A stretch of 47,769 nt of DNA from NCBI GenBank assembly GCA_030834695.1, contig JAUQXK010000130.1:1-47769 (forward strand). Direction: 5' to 3'. This DNA is from Desulfobacterales bacterium (GTDB lineage Bacteria; Desulfobacterota; Desulfobacteria; Desulfobacterales; SpSt-501). The position numbers and the translations under genes were made by a program. Below the pieces are notes generated by a model. The model did not search any database. It saw nothing but the letters and a program-made list of their open reading frames with translations, and was not told the origin of the DNA. Positions 8,461 through 15,345 of the stretch are shown here, one piece after another. The stretch's first letter is position 1, and every line of letters begins with the position of its first letter.

Positions 8461-9990
8461 TTGATGATCAGCTGGTGGGGCGGGGAGGACTACAACTACG
8501 GCTACCTGATCGCCCCCATCGTACTCTACCTGATCTGGGAGAAGCGGGAGAAGCTATCCGCGGCTGCGGCGCGGCCCTCCTGGGCGGGGTTCTTGCCGCT
8601 GGCGTTCGGGATCTTCCTCTTCTTTCTGGGCGAGCTCGGCGGCGAGTACACCACGATGTACTTCGCCTCCTGGTTTGTGCTGGCGGGGCTGCTGTGGCTG
8701 CACCTCGGGTGGGCGAAGCTCAAGGTAGTTTGGTTCCCGGTGCTATTTCTGACCACGATGTTCCCCTTACCTGTTTTCATGACCTCCCCGCTCACCTTCA
8801 AGCTGAAGCTGCTCTCCTCCGAGATCGGTGTGGCCATTCTTCACGCATACGGCATGTCGGCATACCGGGAGGGCAATGTCATTGATCTGGGATTCACGCA
8901 ACTCCAAGTGGTGGACGCTTGCAGCGGCTTGAGGTACCTTTTCCCGCTGATCATCATGGCCATTCTGCTGGCCTACCTATACAAATCTGCTTGGTGGAAG
9001 AAGGCCGTGTTGATCGTCTCGGCCGTACCGCTCACCATCGTCACCAACTCCCTGCGCATCGCCATGACGGGCATTCTCTACGAGATCTGGGGGCCGGTGG
9101 TGGCGGAGGACTTCTTCCACGGCTTCTCCGGGTTGCTGATTTTTATCTTTGGGCTGGCGATGCTGCTGTTTGAGATGTGGGTGTTAAAGAAAATTTTTCC
9201 GAAAGAAAAATTTTCTTCGGTTCACGGTTCACGGTTCAAGGTTCAAGGTGAACCAGGATTAAATGCTGAAGGCTCGAAGACCACAGCGGATGTTAGACCT
9301 GAAACCCTAAATCTTAAATCGGCGGTGGCAACCGGGATAAGATCGCTGATGCATCCGCCGCAGTTTATCGTGGCCGTGGTGTTACTCACAGGCACTTTGG
9401 CTCTGGCGCAGGGCATCGAATTCCGGGAGAAGATCCCGCCGGCGCAAAGCTTTGCCGGGTTCCCGCTCCAAGTGGGCGAGTGGAACGGGAAGCGGGATGC
9501 GTTGGAAGCAAAGATCATCAAGGATCTGGATCTCAGCGACTACGTGATCGTGGATTACACGAACGGATCCAAGGTGGTGAATTTCTACACGGCCTACTAC
9601 GAGACGCAGCGCAAGGGTGAGTCGATCCACTCCCCTGAGACCTGCTTGCCCGGCAGCGGGTGGGATTTCAGGAACGCCGGCAGCGTGGCGCTGCCTCTTG
9701 CGGACCGGCGCGGCGAGGCCATGAAGGTCAACCGTGCCGTGATGGAGAAGGGGGCTTCCAAGCAGCTGTCCTACTTCTGGTTCCCCCAGCGCGACCGGGT
9801 GCTGACCAGCGCCTGGGAACTGAAGTGGTACAACTTTTGGGATGCCCTCACTCGCCAGCGGACGGACGGGGCGCTCGTGCGGCTGATCACGCCGGTGTAT
9901 GCGGGCGAGGAGGTGGATCAAGCCGAGGCGCGGCTGACGGCCTTCACGCAGGCGATCGTGCCGGTGCTGAATGAATACTTGCCTAAATGA
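8461..9990 (+). CDS. Exosortase fused to EpsI domain (XrtD-like)
   Basis: An inner-membrane transpeptidase-like enzyme that processes PEP-CTERM-type proteins. Counted from the TTG at 8461, the catalytic triad is C154 (VVDACSGLRY), R199 (NSLRIAMTG) and H220 (DFFHGFSG). After about 8 helices (to residue 243) comes a low-complexity linker (about 245-295), then a membrane anchor and an EpsI domain (about 300-509: FPLQVGEWNG, YYETQRKGESIHSPE, AWELKWYNFWDALTR). Exosortase-EpsI fusions occur in the XrtD group, which pairs with VPLPA-CTERM substrates; a VPIPSA-CTERM protein is encoded at 35.6-36.2 kb. Coding clearly continues upstream of 8461: the frame is open from 8359 and encodes the missing first helix (WLKAALYVLLLAGLF), but it contains no ATG/GTG/TTG. 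The real start may be ATA 8368 or ATT 8377. Confidence 0.9.
   Translation: MMISWWGGEDYNYGYLIAPIVLYLIWEKREKLSAAAARPSWAGFLPLAFGIFLFFLGELGGEYTTMYFASWFVLAGLLWLHLGWAKLKVVWFPVLFLTTMFPLPVFMTSPLTFKLKLLSSEIGVAILHAYGMSAYREGNVIDLGFTQLQVVDACSGLRYLFPLIIMAILLAYLYKSAWWKKAVLIVSAVPLTIVTNSLRIAMTGILYEIWGPVVAEDFFHGFSGLLIFIFGLAMLLFEMWVLKKIFPKEKFSSVHGSRFKVQGEPGLNAEGSKTTADVRPETLNLKSAVATGIRSLMHPPQFIVAVVLLTGTLALAQGIEFREKIPPAQSFAGFPLQVGEWNGKRDALEAKIIKDLDLSDYVIVDYTNGSKVVNFYTAYYETQRKGESIHSPETCLPGSGWDFRNAGSVALPLADRRGEAMKVNRAVMEKGASKQLSYFWFPQRDRVLTSAWELKWYNFWDALTRQRTDGALVRLITPVYAGEEVDQAEARLTAFTQAIVPVLNEYLPK
9187..9252. repeat. 13-bp perfect inverted repeat plus heptad tandem repeat inside exosortase linker
   Basis: Positions 9187-9199 and 9205-9217 are perfect 13-bp reverse complements around a 5-nt loop. 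They are followed immediately by five 7-bp units: CGGTTCA three times, AGGTTCA once and a degenerate AGGTGAA (9218-9252). The block encodes the low-complexity linker between the exosortase core and the EpsI domain. It looks like intergenic repeat DNA that is now translated. Confidence 0.85.
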
Positions 9991-10017
9991 TTTGGGGTTA
10001 ACCGTAAGCGACTATCT

Positions 10018-10078
10018 CAACCAGTCAAACCAATAGAACCATCCAATCCCTCCCAACCCTCCAAATCCATTAAACCGG
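10018..10078. repeat. C/A-rich degenerate AACC repeat leader (copy 1)
   Basis: Almost G-free leader made of degenerate CAACC/AAACC/CAATCC units just before the first WecA-like gene. A similar leader precedes the paralogue at 17551-17640. The opposite strand has runs of G separated by TT. No regular spacer/repeat structure is present, so it is not a CRISPR. Confidence 0.6.
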
Positions 10079-10082
10079 CATA

Positions 10083-11747
10083 ATGATCTTCCTCTCCACG
10101 CTCCTGATCTCCATGTTCGTCACGATGGCGCTGATCCCGATTTTGCGGGCCGGGGCGCTGCGGCTGCACGCGGCGGTGGACATCCCAGACGCGCGCAAGG
10201 TCCACGACCATCCCGTTCCGAAAGTGGGCGGGCTCGCCATGGCGGTTGCCGCCCTGGTGCCGATCGCGCTCTTGGCCGACGGCGACCGCTTCGTGAACGC
10301 GGTGCTGGCCGGGGCCAGCATCATCGTGGCCTTCGGGCTGTGGGACGACATCCGCAACTTGAACTGGAAGGTCAAGCTCGCCGGCCAGGCCGCGGCCGCT
10401 CTCGTGGTCGTCGCCGGTGGCGGGCTCAAGATCTGCTTTCTGGGAAGCTGCCTGCCGGAGGGCGTGCTGCTGGCCGACCCGCTGGCCCTGCCGGCGACCC
10501 TGATCGTGATCGTCGGGGTCACCAACGCCATCAACCTCTCGGACGGCCTCGACGGCCTGGCGGGCGGCACGTCGCTTTTGATCTTTCTAACCATCGGGTT
10601 CCTGTGCTACAGCAGCGGCCAGTTCCCGGGCCGACTGCTCGCCATGCTCCTGTGCACCGCCGTCATCGGGGGGATTTTCGGCTTCCTGCGCTTCAACACC
10701 TACCCGGCGACGGTCTTCATGGGCGACACCGGCAGCCAACTGCTGGGCTTTCTCGCGATCACGCTGGCGCTCGGCATCACCCAGCAGAACACCCCCATGA
10801 GCCCGATGCTGCCGCTGCTGCTGGTAGGCTTCCCGGTGCTCGACACGCTCAGCGTCATGGTCGAGCGCGTGCGGTCCGGCCGCTCGCCGTTTGCGCCGGA
10901 CAAGAACCACATCCATCACAAGCTGATCAAGCTGGGGCTTTTCCACACCGAAGCGGTCGTGACGATATACGCCGTCACCGGCCTGCTCACGATCGCGGCG
11001 GTAATGCTGCGCTACCACTCCGAGTGGCTCCTGATCGGCGTCTATGCGGTCTTCTGCGCGCTGGTGCTGGCTGCCCTCTACGTGCTCGAGAAAAAGGGGC
11101 TGCGCATGCCCCGCAAGGGGTTCTTCGAGCTCACGATCAAGGGCCGGCTCAAGAGCCTGAGGGACAAGCGGCTGCCGATCCGGGTCTGCTTCCCGGCGGT
11201 GGTCTGGGGTCTGCCGCTGCTGCTGGCTGAGGCCTGCCTGGTGCCGGCCGAGATCCCCGGATACTTGGGGGCGGCGGGGGCGGGCAGCGTGGGGGCGATT
11301 CTCTTCATCCGGTACGTCCGGCCGGGTTGGACCGCGAGCGCCCTGCGGGCCGTTTTCTACCTGGCGGTCCCAGTGCTCCTGTGGATGGGGCAGGCGGCGT
11401 CCGCCGGGTGGGCCCAGAACGGGCTTGCGGCGGAAGCCGTCAAGTGGGCCCCCGGCGCACTCGCGCTCGTAACGGTTCTGACCCTGAAATTTACGCAGCG
11501 CCGGAAGGGGTTCAGGCCGACGCCGATGGATTTCCTGATCATCCTGATCGCCCTGGTGGTGCCCAATCTGCCGGAGCCCTCCATCCGGAGCGTGGCCATG
11601 GGATCATTGGCGGCGACGCTCATCATCATGTACTTCGGTCTGGAAGTCCTGATCGGTGAACTGCGGGGGAATATCACCAAGCCCATGGTCGGGATCCTGG
11701 CGGCCCTCGGGCTGCTGATCCTCCGCAGCGCGGCCGGCGCGGGCTGA
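10083..11747 (+). CDS. WecA/MraY-family undecaprenyl-phosphate sugar-1-phosphate transferase, copy 1
   Basis: A 554-aa polytopic enzyme that loads a sugar-1-phosphate (family: GlcNAc-1-P and relatives) onto undecaprenyl phosphate, the committed step of EPS unit synthesis. The family motifs are present: the DD pair at 88-89 (GLWDDIRN), NAINLSDGLDGLAGG (148-162), FMGDTGS (212-218) and the C-terminal His motif KNHIHHK (274-280). It is much longer than WecA (about 350 aa): after residue 340 there is a second membrane region of about 200 aa ending GFRPTPMDFLIILIALVVPN. It follows the exosortase by 92 bp and ends before a strong terminator. A near full-length paralogue lies at 17648-19300, with clear similarity along the whole protein, including the extension. 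Confidence 0.92.
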   Translation: MIFLSTLLISMFVTMALIPILRAGALRLHAAVDIPDARKVHDHPVPKVGGLAMAVAALVPIALLADGDRFVNAVLAGASIIVAFGLWDDIRNLNWKVKLAGQAAAALVVVAGGGLKICFLGSCLPEGVLLADPLALPATLIVIVGVTNAINLSDGLDGLAGGTSLLIFLTIGFLCYSSGQFPGRLLAMLLCTAVIGGIFGFLRFNTYPATVFMGDTGSQLLGFLAITLALGITQQNTPMSPMLPLLLVGFPVLDTLSVMVERVRSGRSPFAPDKNHIHHKLIKLGLFHTEAVVTIYAVTGLLTIAAVMLRYHSEWLLIGVYAVFCALVLAALYVLEKKGLRMPRKGFFELTIKGRLKSLRDKRLPIRVCFPAVVWGLPLLLAEACLVPAEIPGYLGAAGAGSVGAILFIRYVRPGWTASALRAVFYLAVPVLLWMGQAASAGWAQNGLAAEAVKWAPGALALVTVLTLKFTQRRKGFRPTPMDFLIILIALVVPNLPEPSIRSVAMGSLAATLIIMYFGLEVLIGELRGNITKPMVGILAALGLLILRSAAGAG

Positions 11748-11848
11748 CCCACCCAAGGCGCAGGATCCCTTGGAGGGCGCCGGCGCACCGAGGCGAAAAC
11801 GAGAATGCTGATGCAGTAGCCGGCGGAAGCTGGCGGGGTTGTTGGAAG

Positions 11849-11884
11849 GCGCGGGAACCGAGCAATCGGCCCGCGCTTTTTTTT
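11849..11884 (+). terminator. Rho-independent terminator after the EPS block
   Basis: Stem GCGCGGG (11849-11855) pairs with CCCGCGC (11870-11876), with an inner CCG/CGG pair, and is followed by eight T residues (11877-11884). It closes the + strand EPS transcript 100 bp after the WecA-like gene. Confidence 0.9.
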
Positions 11885-11975
11885 ATGCGCCAGCGGAGGA
11901 GGGGGGGATCGGAAGGCAGCCGGTCTGCCAGGCAATGTGCAGATTAATGCGTTCAAGCGCTGCCCGATTTCATCT

Positions 11976-12617
11976 TCAGAGCATGAGTCGCCGATCTTCA
12001 TCAGTGCGATACGAGGTTTGCAGTTTTTTGCGTGAAGGTCGCATGATGGACATTGCCATCATGGCGTATCCGGCCGCGGCTACCGCGGGATGATCCTTTG
12101 CCCGGAGGCCGTGAATGCCGTCGGCTGGCGGCAACTCTATCAGGCGCTGAGACAGGGTGGAGGCTTCGCCCAGCTGAAGCGACTTGCAGCCGACCTGCAT
12201 CCGGTCGCGTAGCAACTGGACCAAGGGCTCGAGGCGGTCGTCTTCGCTCAGGGGCGGTTTTGAGACCACGAAGGTATCGCTTGAACCGCGCCGCTCGTGC
12301 TGGTAGTTCCAGCGGGCGATAGCGATCAGATCCCCCTCGTCGGGCAGGTCAAGAACGTGTTCGACCTGGTAGGCATCTTCCAAATCTATGGCCTCCCGAA
12401 TCAGTTCGGTAGCCGATGGCATTTCGCGCTCAGCCAGAAAATCGACGTGGAAGGCGCCGAGCCCGCGGTCCTCTATGCGGCCCTCTCCCATAACGCAGCA
12501 GTATCCGGGGAGGCGGCCTGGAAAGCCGATGCCGGCAGTAATACGACCGTATTTCCGGCCCGTCTTCTTGTCCTGGTAAATGTAGCGGTCATCTCCGATG
12601 GGGATCGCAGTAATAAT
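11976..12617 (-). CDS. Unrecognised protein, probable ATT start
   Basis: The canonical reading starts at ATG 12491 (171 aa), but coding-like sequence in the same frame continues upstream to an ATT at 12617, giving 213 aa. That ATT has a perfect AGGAGG (12630-12625) 7 nt before it, while no ATG/GTG/TTG lies between it and the upstream stop at 12650. The added N-terminus reads IITAIPIGDDRYIYQDKK, then GRITAGIGFPGRLPGY, then the ATG-initiated part with EDAYQVEHVLDLPDEGDLIAIARW and a basic tail. No family was recognised. The alternating strand/helix pattern (ITAGIGFP..., FHVDFL..., ATELIREAIDLEDAYQVEHV) could be an alpha/beta nuclease-like fold, but this is only an impression. It is the sole minus-strand gene in the first 27 kb, at the left edge of the variable island. 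It could be an intact rare-start gene or one whose start codon mutated. Confidence 0.55.
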   Translation of the reverse strand: MITAIPIGDDRYIYQDKKTGRKYGRITAGIGFPGRLPGYCCVMGEGRIEDRGLGAFHVDFLAEREMPSATELIREAIDLEDAYQVEHVLDLPDEGDLIAIARWNYQHERRGSSDTFVVSKPPLSEDDRLEPLVQLLRDRMQVGCKSLQLGEASTLSQRLIELPPADGIHGLRAKDHPAVAAAGYAMMAMSIMRPSRKKLQTSYRTDEDRRLML

Positions 12618-12738
12618 TTTAAAGCCTCCTGTTCTTATTGTGGTTGGTCATAGTCTGCTAAAGCTCTTCAGGTTCGTAATCCGAAGTCGACATACCTGCC
12701 ATGAGACATGCCGATCCTTGCAGGTGCAGCATTTCAGC

Positions 12739-12927
12739 TTAACAGTCCAAATCTACACTTTTGCGCTTCACTTTATACTCCATCGTAATCCAGACACCTC
12801 CGGTAAGGTGATATTCACTGGGCATTGCGAAAAATGGCTGGTTGGTGATAGCATCCGACGTATCACCAAAGCACCAACCCTGTGGTATGGTACCCTGTGG
12901 GGTCTTATAAACAATCCATCTAATCAT
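12739..12927 (-). CDS. Small hypothetical protein (62 aa)
   Basis: An ATG at 12927 opens a 62-aa frame (MIRWIVYKTPQGTIPQGWCF...GGVWITMEYKVKRKSVDLDC) whose codon choice looks coding-like. It lies 121 bp upstream of the unrecognised minus-strand gene. It has a PQG-x3-PQG duplication encoded by two copies of CCCTGTGG on the + strand, and it contains a perfect 9-bp inverted repeat (12842-12850/12861-12869). No family was recognised, there is no strong ribosome binding site, and the start abuts the AIPR cassette boundary, so it may be a truncated or spurious frame. Confidence 0.3.
   Translation of the reverse strand: MIRWIVYKTPQGTIPQGWCFGDTSDAITNQPFFAMPSEYHLTGGVWITMEYKVKRKSVDLDC
12840..12879. repeat. 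Two mutually exclusive hairpins
   Basis: TTGGTGATA (12842-12850) is a perfect reverse complement of TATCACCAA (12861-12869). The overlapping GGTTGGTG (12840-12847) is a perfect reverse complement of CACCAACC (12872-12879). The two stems share bases, so only one can form at a time. The function is unknown; it may be an attenuator, an operator or part of a recombination site. Confidence 0.6.
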
Positions 12928-12929
12928 TG

Positions 12930-14798
12930 TTAGACCGCACAGAGAATTCAAATCTGCGAAGGACGCAATGAGCTCTCCGATACTTGGCCTCTTCAAAGAG
13001 CAGCTTGAGAACGAATCTCGGTCGCTCGCCGCGCAGCACGACCTCTCTAAACGAGGGGACTATCTGATCTGGTGGTACTTTCTCAGGCTGACCGGGTTAG
13101 ATACCACGCAGATTGAGGAGATTGTCTGCGACGGAGCAGCGGACCTTGGAATCGATGCAATCTGGATCGACGGCGACGATATCGTGCACTTTTACACGTT
13201 TAAGAACCCTGAAGCCATCGAAGCGGCCTTCCCTGGAGGGGATATCGATAAGACCCTTGCTGGGTTGAACGTTATTCTGGCGCGGAAGCATCAGGATATT
13301 GCGAATGAGGAGTTGCGAGGCCGTATCGAGGAGATCTATCAGACGGTGCCGACAGGGTACCGGCTTCACGTGGTTACGAGCGGTTCCGGCATCTCTTCGG
13401 AATCCGACATCAAGCTGCAGGCGTTTCTCGAGGCTCTTGGCGGACCGTCAGCCAGTTTCTTCACCTGGGAGCTTGAAGACATAAAGCGACTCCAAGACGC
13501 GTTCTATCAGAAGCACCTTCCAACAGTAGATGAACCAATTGACTTTCAGCTCGACTTTCCACCGTACCAAGTTCGCTCCGCGAACCACGATTCCTACATT
13601 TTTCACTCGAACGCCGGTGCCATGGCGGCTCTCTACGAGAAACATGGAGAGCAACTGCTCCAGCAGAACATCCGGGTGTATCAGGGCGATAATGCGACCA
13701 ATTCACTCATTCGGCAAACTGCGACCGGAGTGCAGTCTGCAAATTTCCTTCATTACAACAACGGAGTGACTTTCTTGTGCGAGTTTGCGCAATGGGACGG
13801 TTTCACTAGAAAGCTGACTCTGCGAAAGGCTCAAATCGTAAACGGAGGGCAGACTATTCGAGTTTTAAGGGCTGCGAACTCGGCGGCAGAGCTGCGCCAT
13901 GACGTCAGCCTCGTGGTGCGCGTGATTACGTCGCAAGGAGATAAGGGGTTCGCAAGTGACGTAGCCGTTAATCTGAACAACCAAAATCGCATTGAACCCA
14001 GTTTCCTGCGTTCCAACGAGCCACGTGTAATTCAGCTCGCGAGTTCTCTCGCCAGCATGGGTTGGTACCTCGAGCGGCGCGAATCTGAAGTTGACAATCT
14101 CACAGTAGCCGAAAGGGCCTCGATCGAGTCGCAGTTGGGCGTCGGATTACAAGATCGCATCATTCGCCTTAAGGAGGGGGCGCAGGCGTACGTGGCGACA
14201 TTCATGAGACAACCAGAGCTTGCGAAGAAGAATCCGAAGCGCATCTTTTTGGCTGCCAACGACGGCGGGTACTTCGATCGGGTGTTCAACTCCGATCTGA
14301 CCGCAGAGAAGTTCGTAGCCGCCCATCGCATTAGTGGCGTCGTCAACGAGTATGTGCGGCAGTTTATGACACGGAAACGCAGAAAGGATCGAGTAGAGGA
14401 CTGGCGCAAAGACTATGAGTCCTTGCTTGGAGTTGCAGTAATGCCAAAGCACGCAGACGTCGTTGACCAGGTTATTCCACAAAGCGCGGTATTTCTCACT
14501 GCCCTTGTGTACGATCTCAGTGTGGCCACGCAGAATCGCCCCATCGACGAGGTGTTGGCGGAAATGTCTTCCGGGCAAGCATTGCTTAATGATCTACTTC
14601 TGCTCCTCATTGACATTGGAAAGGCCGACCCAGGGACCTCCCGGAGTTGGCCTACTTTACTCAAGAGCCAGTCATTTTTTGAGAAGGTGGCCAGTTTCGT
14701 GCGAGGTTACGCAGCGCGTGCGGCCTAACATCAGCGCGTTGTAGGAGACGCAGGCAAGCGGCGCTACGCTTGCTTTACCGCGCCCCTGAGCGGGGTCG
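12930..14798 (+). mobile_element. Putative integron gene cassette carrying the AIPR gene
   Basis: The segment has the layout of a single integron cassette. It starts at the TTAGAC half of a GTTRRRY core (GTTAGAC, 12929-12935), holds one promoterless-looking + strand gene beginning 33 bp later, and ends inside an attC site whose R' core is GTTAGGC (14798-14804). The AIPR stop codon overlaps the R'' core (GCCTAAC), as is common in cassettes. No integron integrase gene and no clear second attC are in the window, so this is a lone cassette or a CALIN-like remnant, or a cassette inserted at a secondary site. GC content is lower than that of the flanking GC-rich genes. Confidence 0.6.
12968..14728 (+). 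CDS. AIPR-family (abortive infection phage resistance) protein
   Basis: A 586-aa protein. The centre carries the AIPR signature: FLHYNNGVTFLCEF (about 260-273), LRKAQIVNGGQTIRVL (285-300) and NLNNQNRIEPSFLRSNEPRVIQL further on. The N-terminus has GAADLGIDAIWIDGDDIVHFYTFK (57-79), the D...GIDA...(Q/F)xK pattern that precedes AIPR domains and resembles a PD-(D/E)XK nuclease core; here the usual QxK reads TFK, so catalysis is uncertain. AIPR proteins are linked to phage defence and to nucleases, either standalone or inside multi-gene systems; no partner is visible here, so a standalone role is inferred. The ATG at 12968 has GAAGGA 5 nt upstream. The gene lies within a putative integron cassette. 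Confidence 0.8.
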   Translation: MSSPILGLFKEQLENESRSLAAQHDLSKRGDYLIWWYFLRLTGLDTTQIEEIVCDGAADLGIDAIWIDGDDIVHFYTFKNPEAIEAAFPGGDIDKTLAGLNVILARKHQDIANEELRGRIEEIYQTVPTGYRLHVVTSGSGISSESDIKLQAFLEALGGPSASFFTWELEDIKRLQDAFYQKHLPTVDEPIDFQLDFPPYQVRSANHDSYIFHSNAGAMAALYEKHGEQLLQQNIRVYQGDNATNSLIRQTATGVQSANFLHYNNGVTFLCEFAQWDGFTRKLTLRKAQIVNGGQTIRVLRAANSAAELRHDVSLVVRVITSQGDKGFASDVAVNLNNQNRIEPSFLRSNEPRVIQLASSLASMGWYLERRESEVDNLTVAERASIESQLGVGLQDRIIRLKEGAQAYVATFMRQPELAKKNPKRIFLAANDGGYFDRVFNSDLTAEKFVAAHRISGVVNEYVRQFMTRKRRKDRVEDWRKDYESLLGVAVMPKHADVVDQVIPQSAVFLTALVYDLSVATQNRPIDEVLAEMSSGQALLNDLLLLLIDIGKADPGTSRSWPTLLKSQSFFEKVASFVRGYAARAA

Positions 14799-14804
14799 TT
14801 AGGC
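14723..14804 (+). other. Integron attC (59-be) recombination site
   Basis: An 82-bp site bounded by R'' GCCTAAC (14723-14729) and R' GTTAGGC (14798-14804). The two are perfect 7-bp reverse complements and match the RYYYAAC/GTTRRRY consensus. The interior folds: GCAAGCG (14754-14760) pairs with CGCTTGC (14767-14773). The length is in the usual 57-141 bp range. The AIPR stop TAA (14726-14728) sits inside R''. The imperfectly paired L boxes were not fully resolved by eye. Confidence 0.75.
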
Positions 14805-14870
14805 ATAAAGAATTATCGAAAAACATGACTAAGTAGTCGTCAATAAATTAACTTTACATCTTTAGATAGG

Positions 14871-14927
14871 GAGGCGGGGACGGGCTTGAAATTATGAAAT
14901 TCGGCCGGAAGCTACTTGGCTCGGGGG
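14871..14927 (+). repeat. 57-bp direct repeat, copy 1
   Basis: Matches 17461-17517 at 53 of 57 positions by eye. It begins GAGGCGGGGA and includes the invariant core CTTGAAATTATGAAATTCGG. The two copies flank the EpsI remnant, the AbiEi gene with its toxin remnant, and the HicAB pair. Confidence 0.9.
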
Positions 14928-14937
14928 CCGCAAGGGA

Positions 14938-15092
14938 ACGTTGCTGCGTCGTTGCTTAAAATAAAAAGCACTCACTTCAACTCGCGGACCGCCGCGGAGC
15001 GCCCATGAAGGTCAACCGCGCGTTTATCGAGAAGGGCGCCCACCAGCAGCTGTGGCGGGCAAACGGGACGTTGTTGCGTTGTTGCATAATAT
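14938..15092 (+). repeat. 25-bp direct repeats flanking the EpsI remnant
   Basis: Positions 14938-14962 and 15068-15092 are about 21/25 identical (ACGTTGCTGCGTCGTTGC against ACGTTGTTGCGTTGTTGC, then AT-rich). They bracket the EpsI fragment at 14972-15055 and may mark the recombination that deleted the rest of the gene. Confidence 0.6.
14972..15055 (+). pseudogene. Fragment of a second EpsI/exosortase gene
   Basis: In-frame translation gives LADRRG..MKVNRAFIEKGAHQQL. This aligns with the EpsI domain of the exosortase gene (LADRRGEAMKVNRAVMEKGASKQL, around 9700-9765) at both protein and DNA level. The remnant is about 28 codons with no flanking EpsI sequence. Since a second WecA-like gene follows at 17.6 kb, it is best read as the relic of a duplicated exosortase-WecA pair. 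Confidence 0.75.
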
Positions 15093-15200
15093 CAAGGGGG
15101 ACAAAAGGGGGCAAAGCCGAATTATAAATTAAGGCGTTGTCGGGAAATAAGAAACGTTTCATTGGTTCAATTTGCATAAGAAGATTGTTCTCTTTATTTC

Positions 15201-15227
15201 ATTGGTTTGATTGGTTCAATTGGTTTG
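15201..15227 (+). repeat. 9-bp tandem repeat (ATTGGTTYR x3)
   Basis: Three consecutive 9-mers, ATTGGTTTG, ATTGGTTCA and ATTGGTTTG. A related TTTCATTGGTT lies 40 bp upstream (15157-15167) and is repeated at 15197-15207. It resembles, on the opposite strand, the AACC-type leaders before the WecA-like genes. Confidence 0.7.
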
Positions 15228-15277
15228 TGAAGAAATATAAATAATATCAATTGGTACAGACAAAAATTGTTATGGGG

Positions 15278-15305
15278 TTGACAAAATGTTGTTTATTAAT
15301 ATGAT
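15278..15305 (+). promoter_or_regulatory. Sigma-70 promoter for the AbiEi gene
   Basis: TTGACA (15278-15283), 16-bp spacer, TATGAT (15300-15305). The start codon at 15346 follows after 40 bp. The -10 box overlaps the first arm of the operator described next. Confidence 0.75.
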
Positions 15306-15343
15306 GTTGTCCAAACGGGCAACATAATAAAAATAGACAACAT
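15285..15343 (+). promoter_or_regulatory. TGTTGYC operator cluster (probable AbiEi autoregulation)
   Basis: An inverted repeat ATGTTGTCC (15304-15312)/GGGCAACAT (15317-15325, one mismatch) sits on and after the -10 box. A further half-site AGACAACAT (335-343 of the 15 kb block) ends 2 nt before the ATG, and AATGTTGTTT lies between -35 and -10 (15285-15294). Four half-sites over the promoter fit negative autoregulation by an antitoxin, as known for AbiEi. Confidence 0.65.
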
Positions 15344-15345
15344 CC

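Noticed and set aside
11760-11850. A c-di-GMP (GEMM) riboswitch after WecA-like copy 1
   Set aside because: Some GGCGGAAGC...GGGGTT similarity, but the conserved GEMM core and the downstream-gene context are missing; the region ends in a plain terminator.
12735-12935. A second attC site left of the AIPR gene (GCTTAAC to GTTAGAC)
   Set aside because: The ends match only 5 of 7 bases and the 201-bp span exceeds the normal attC length; no symmetric fold was found.
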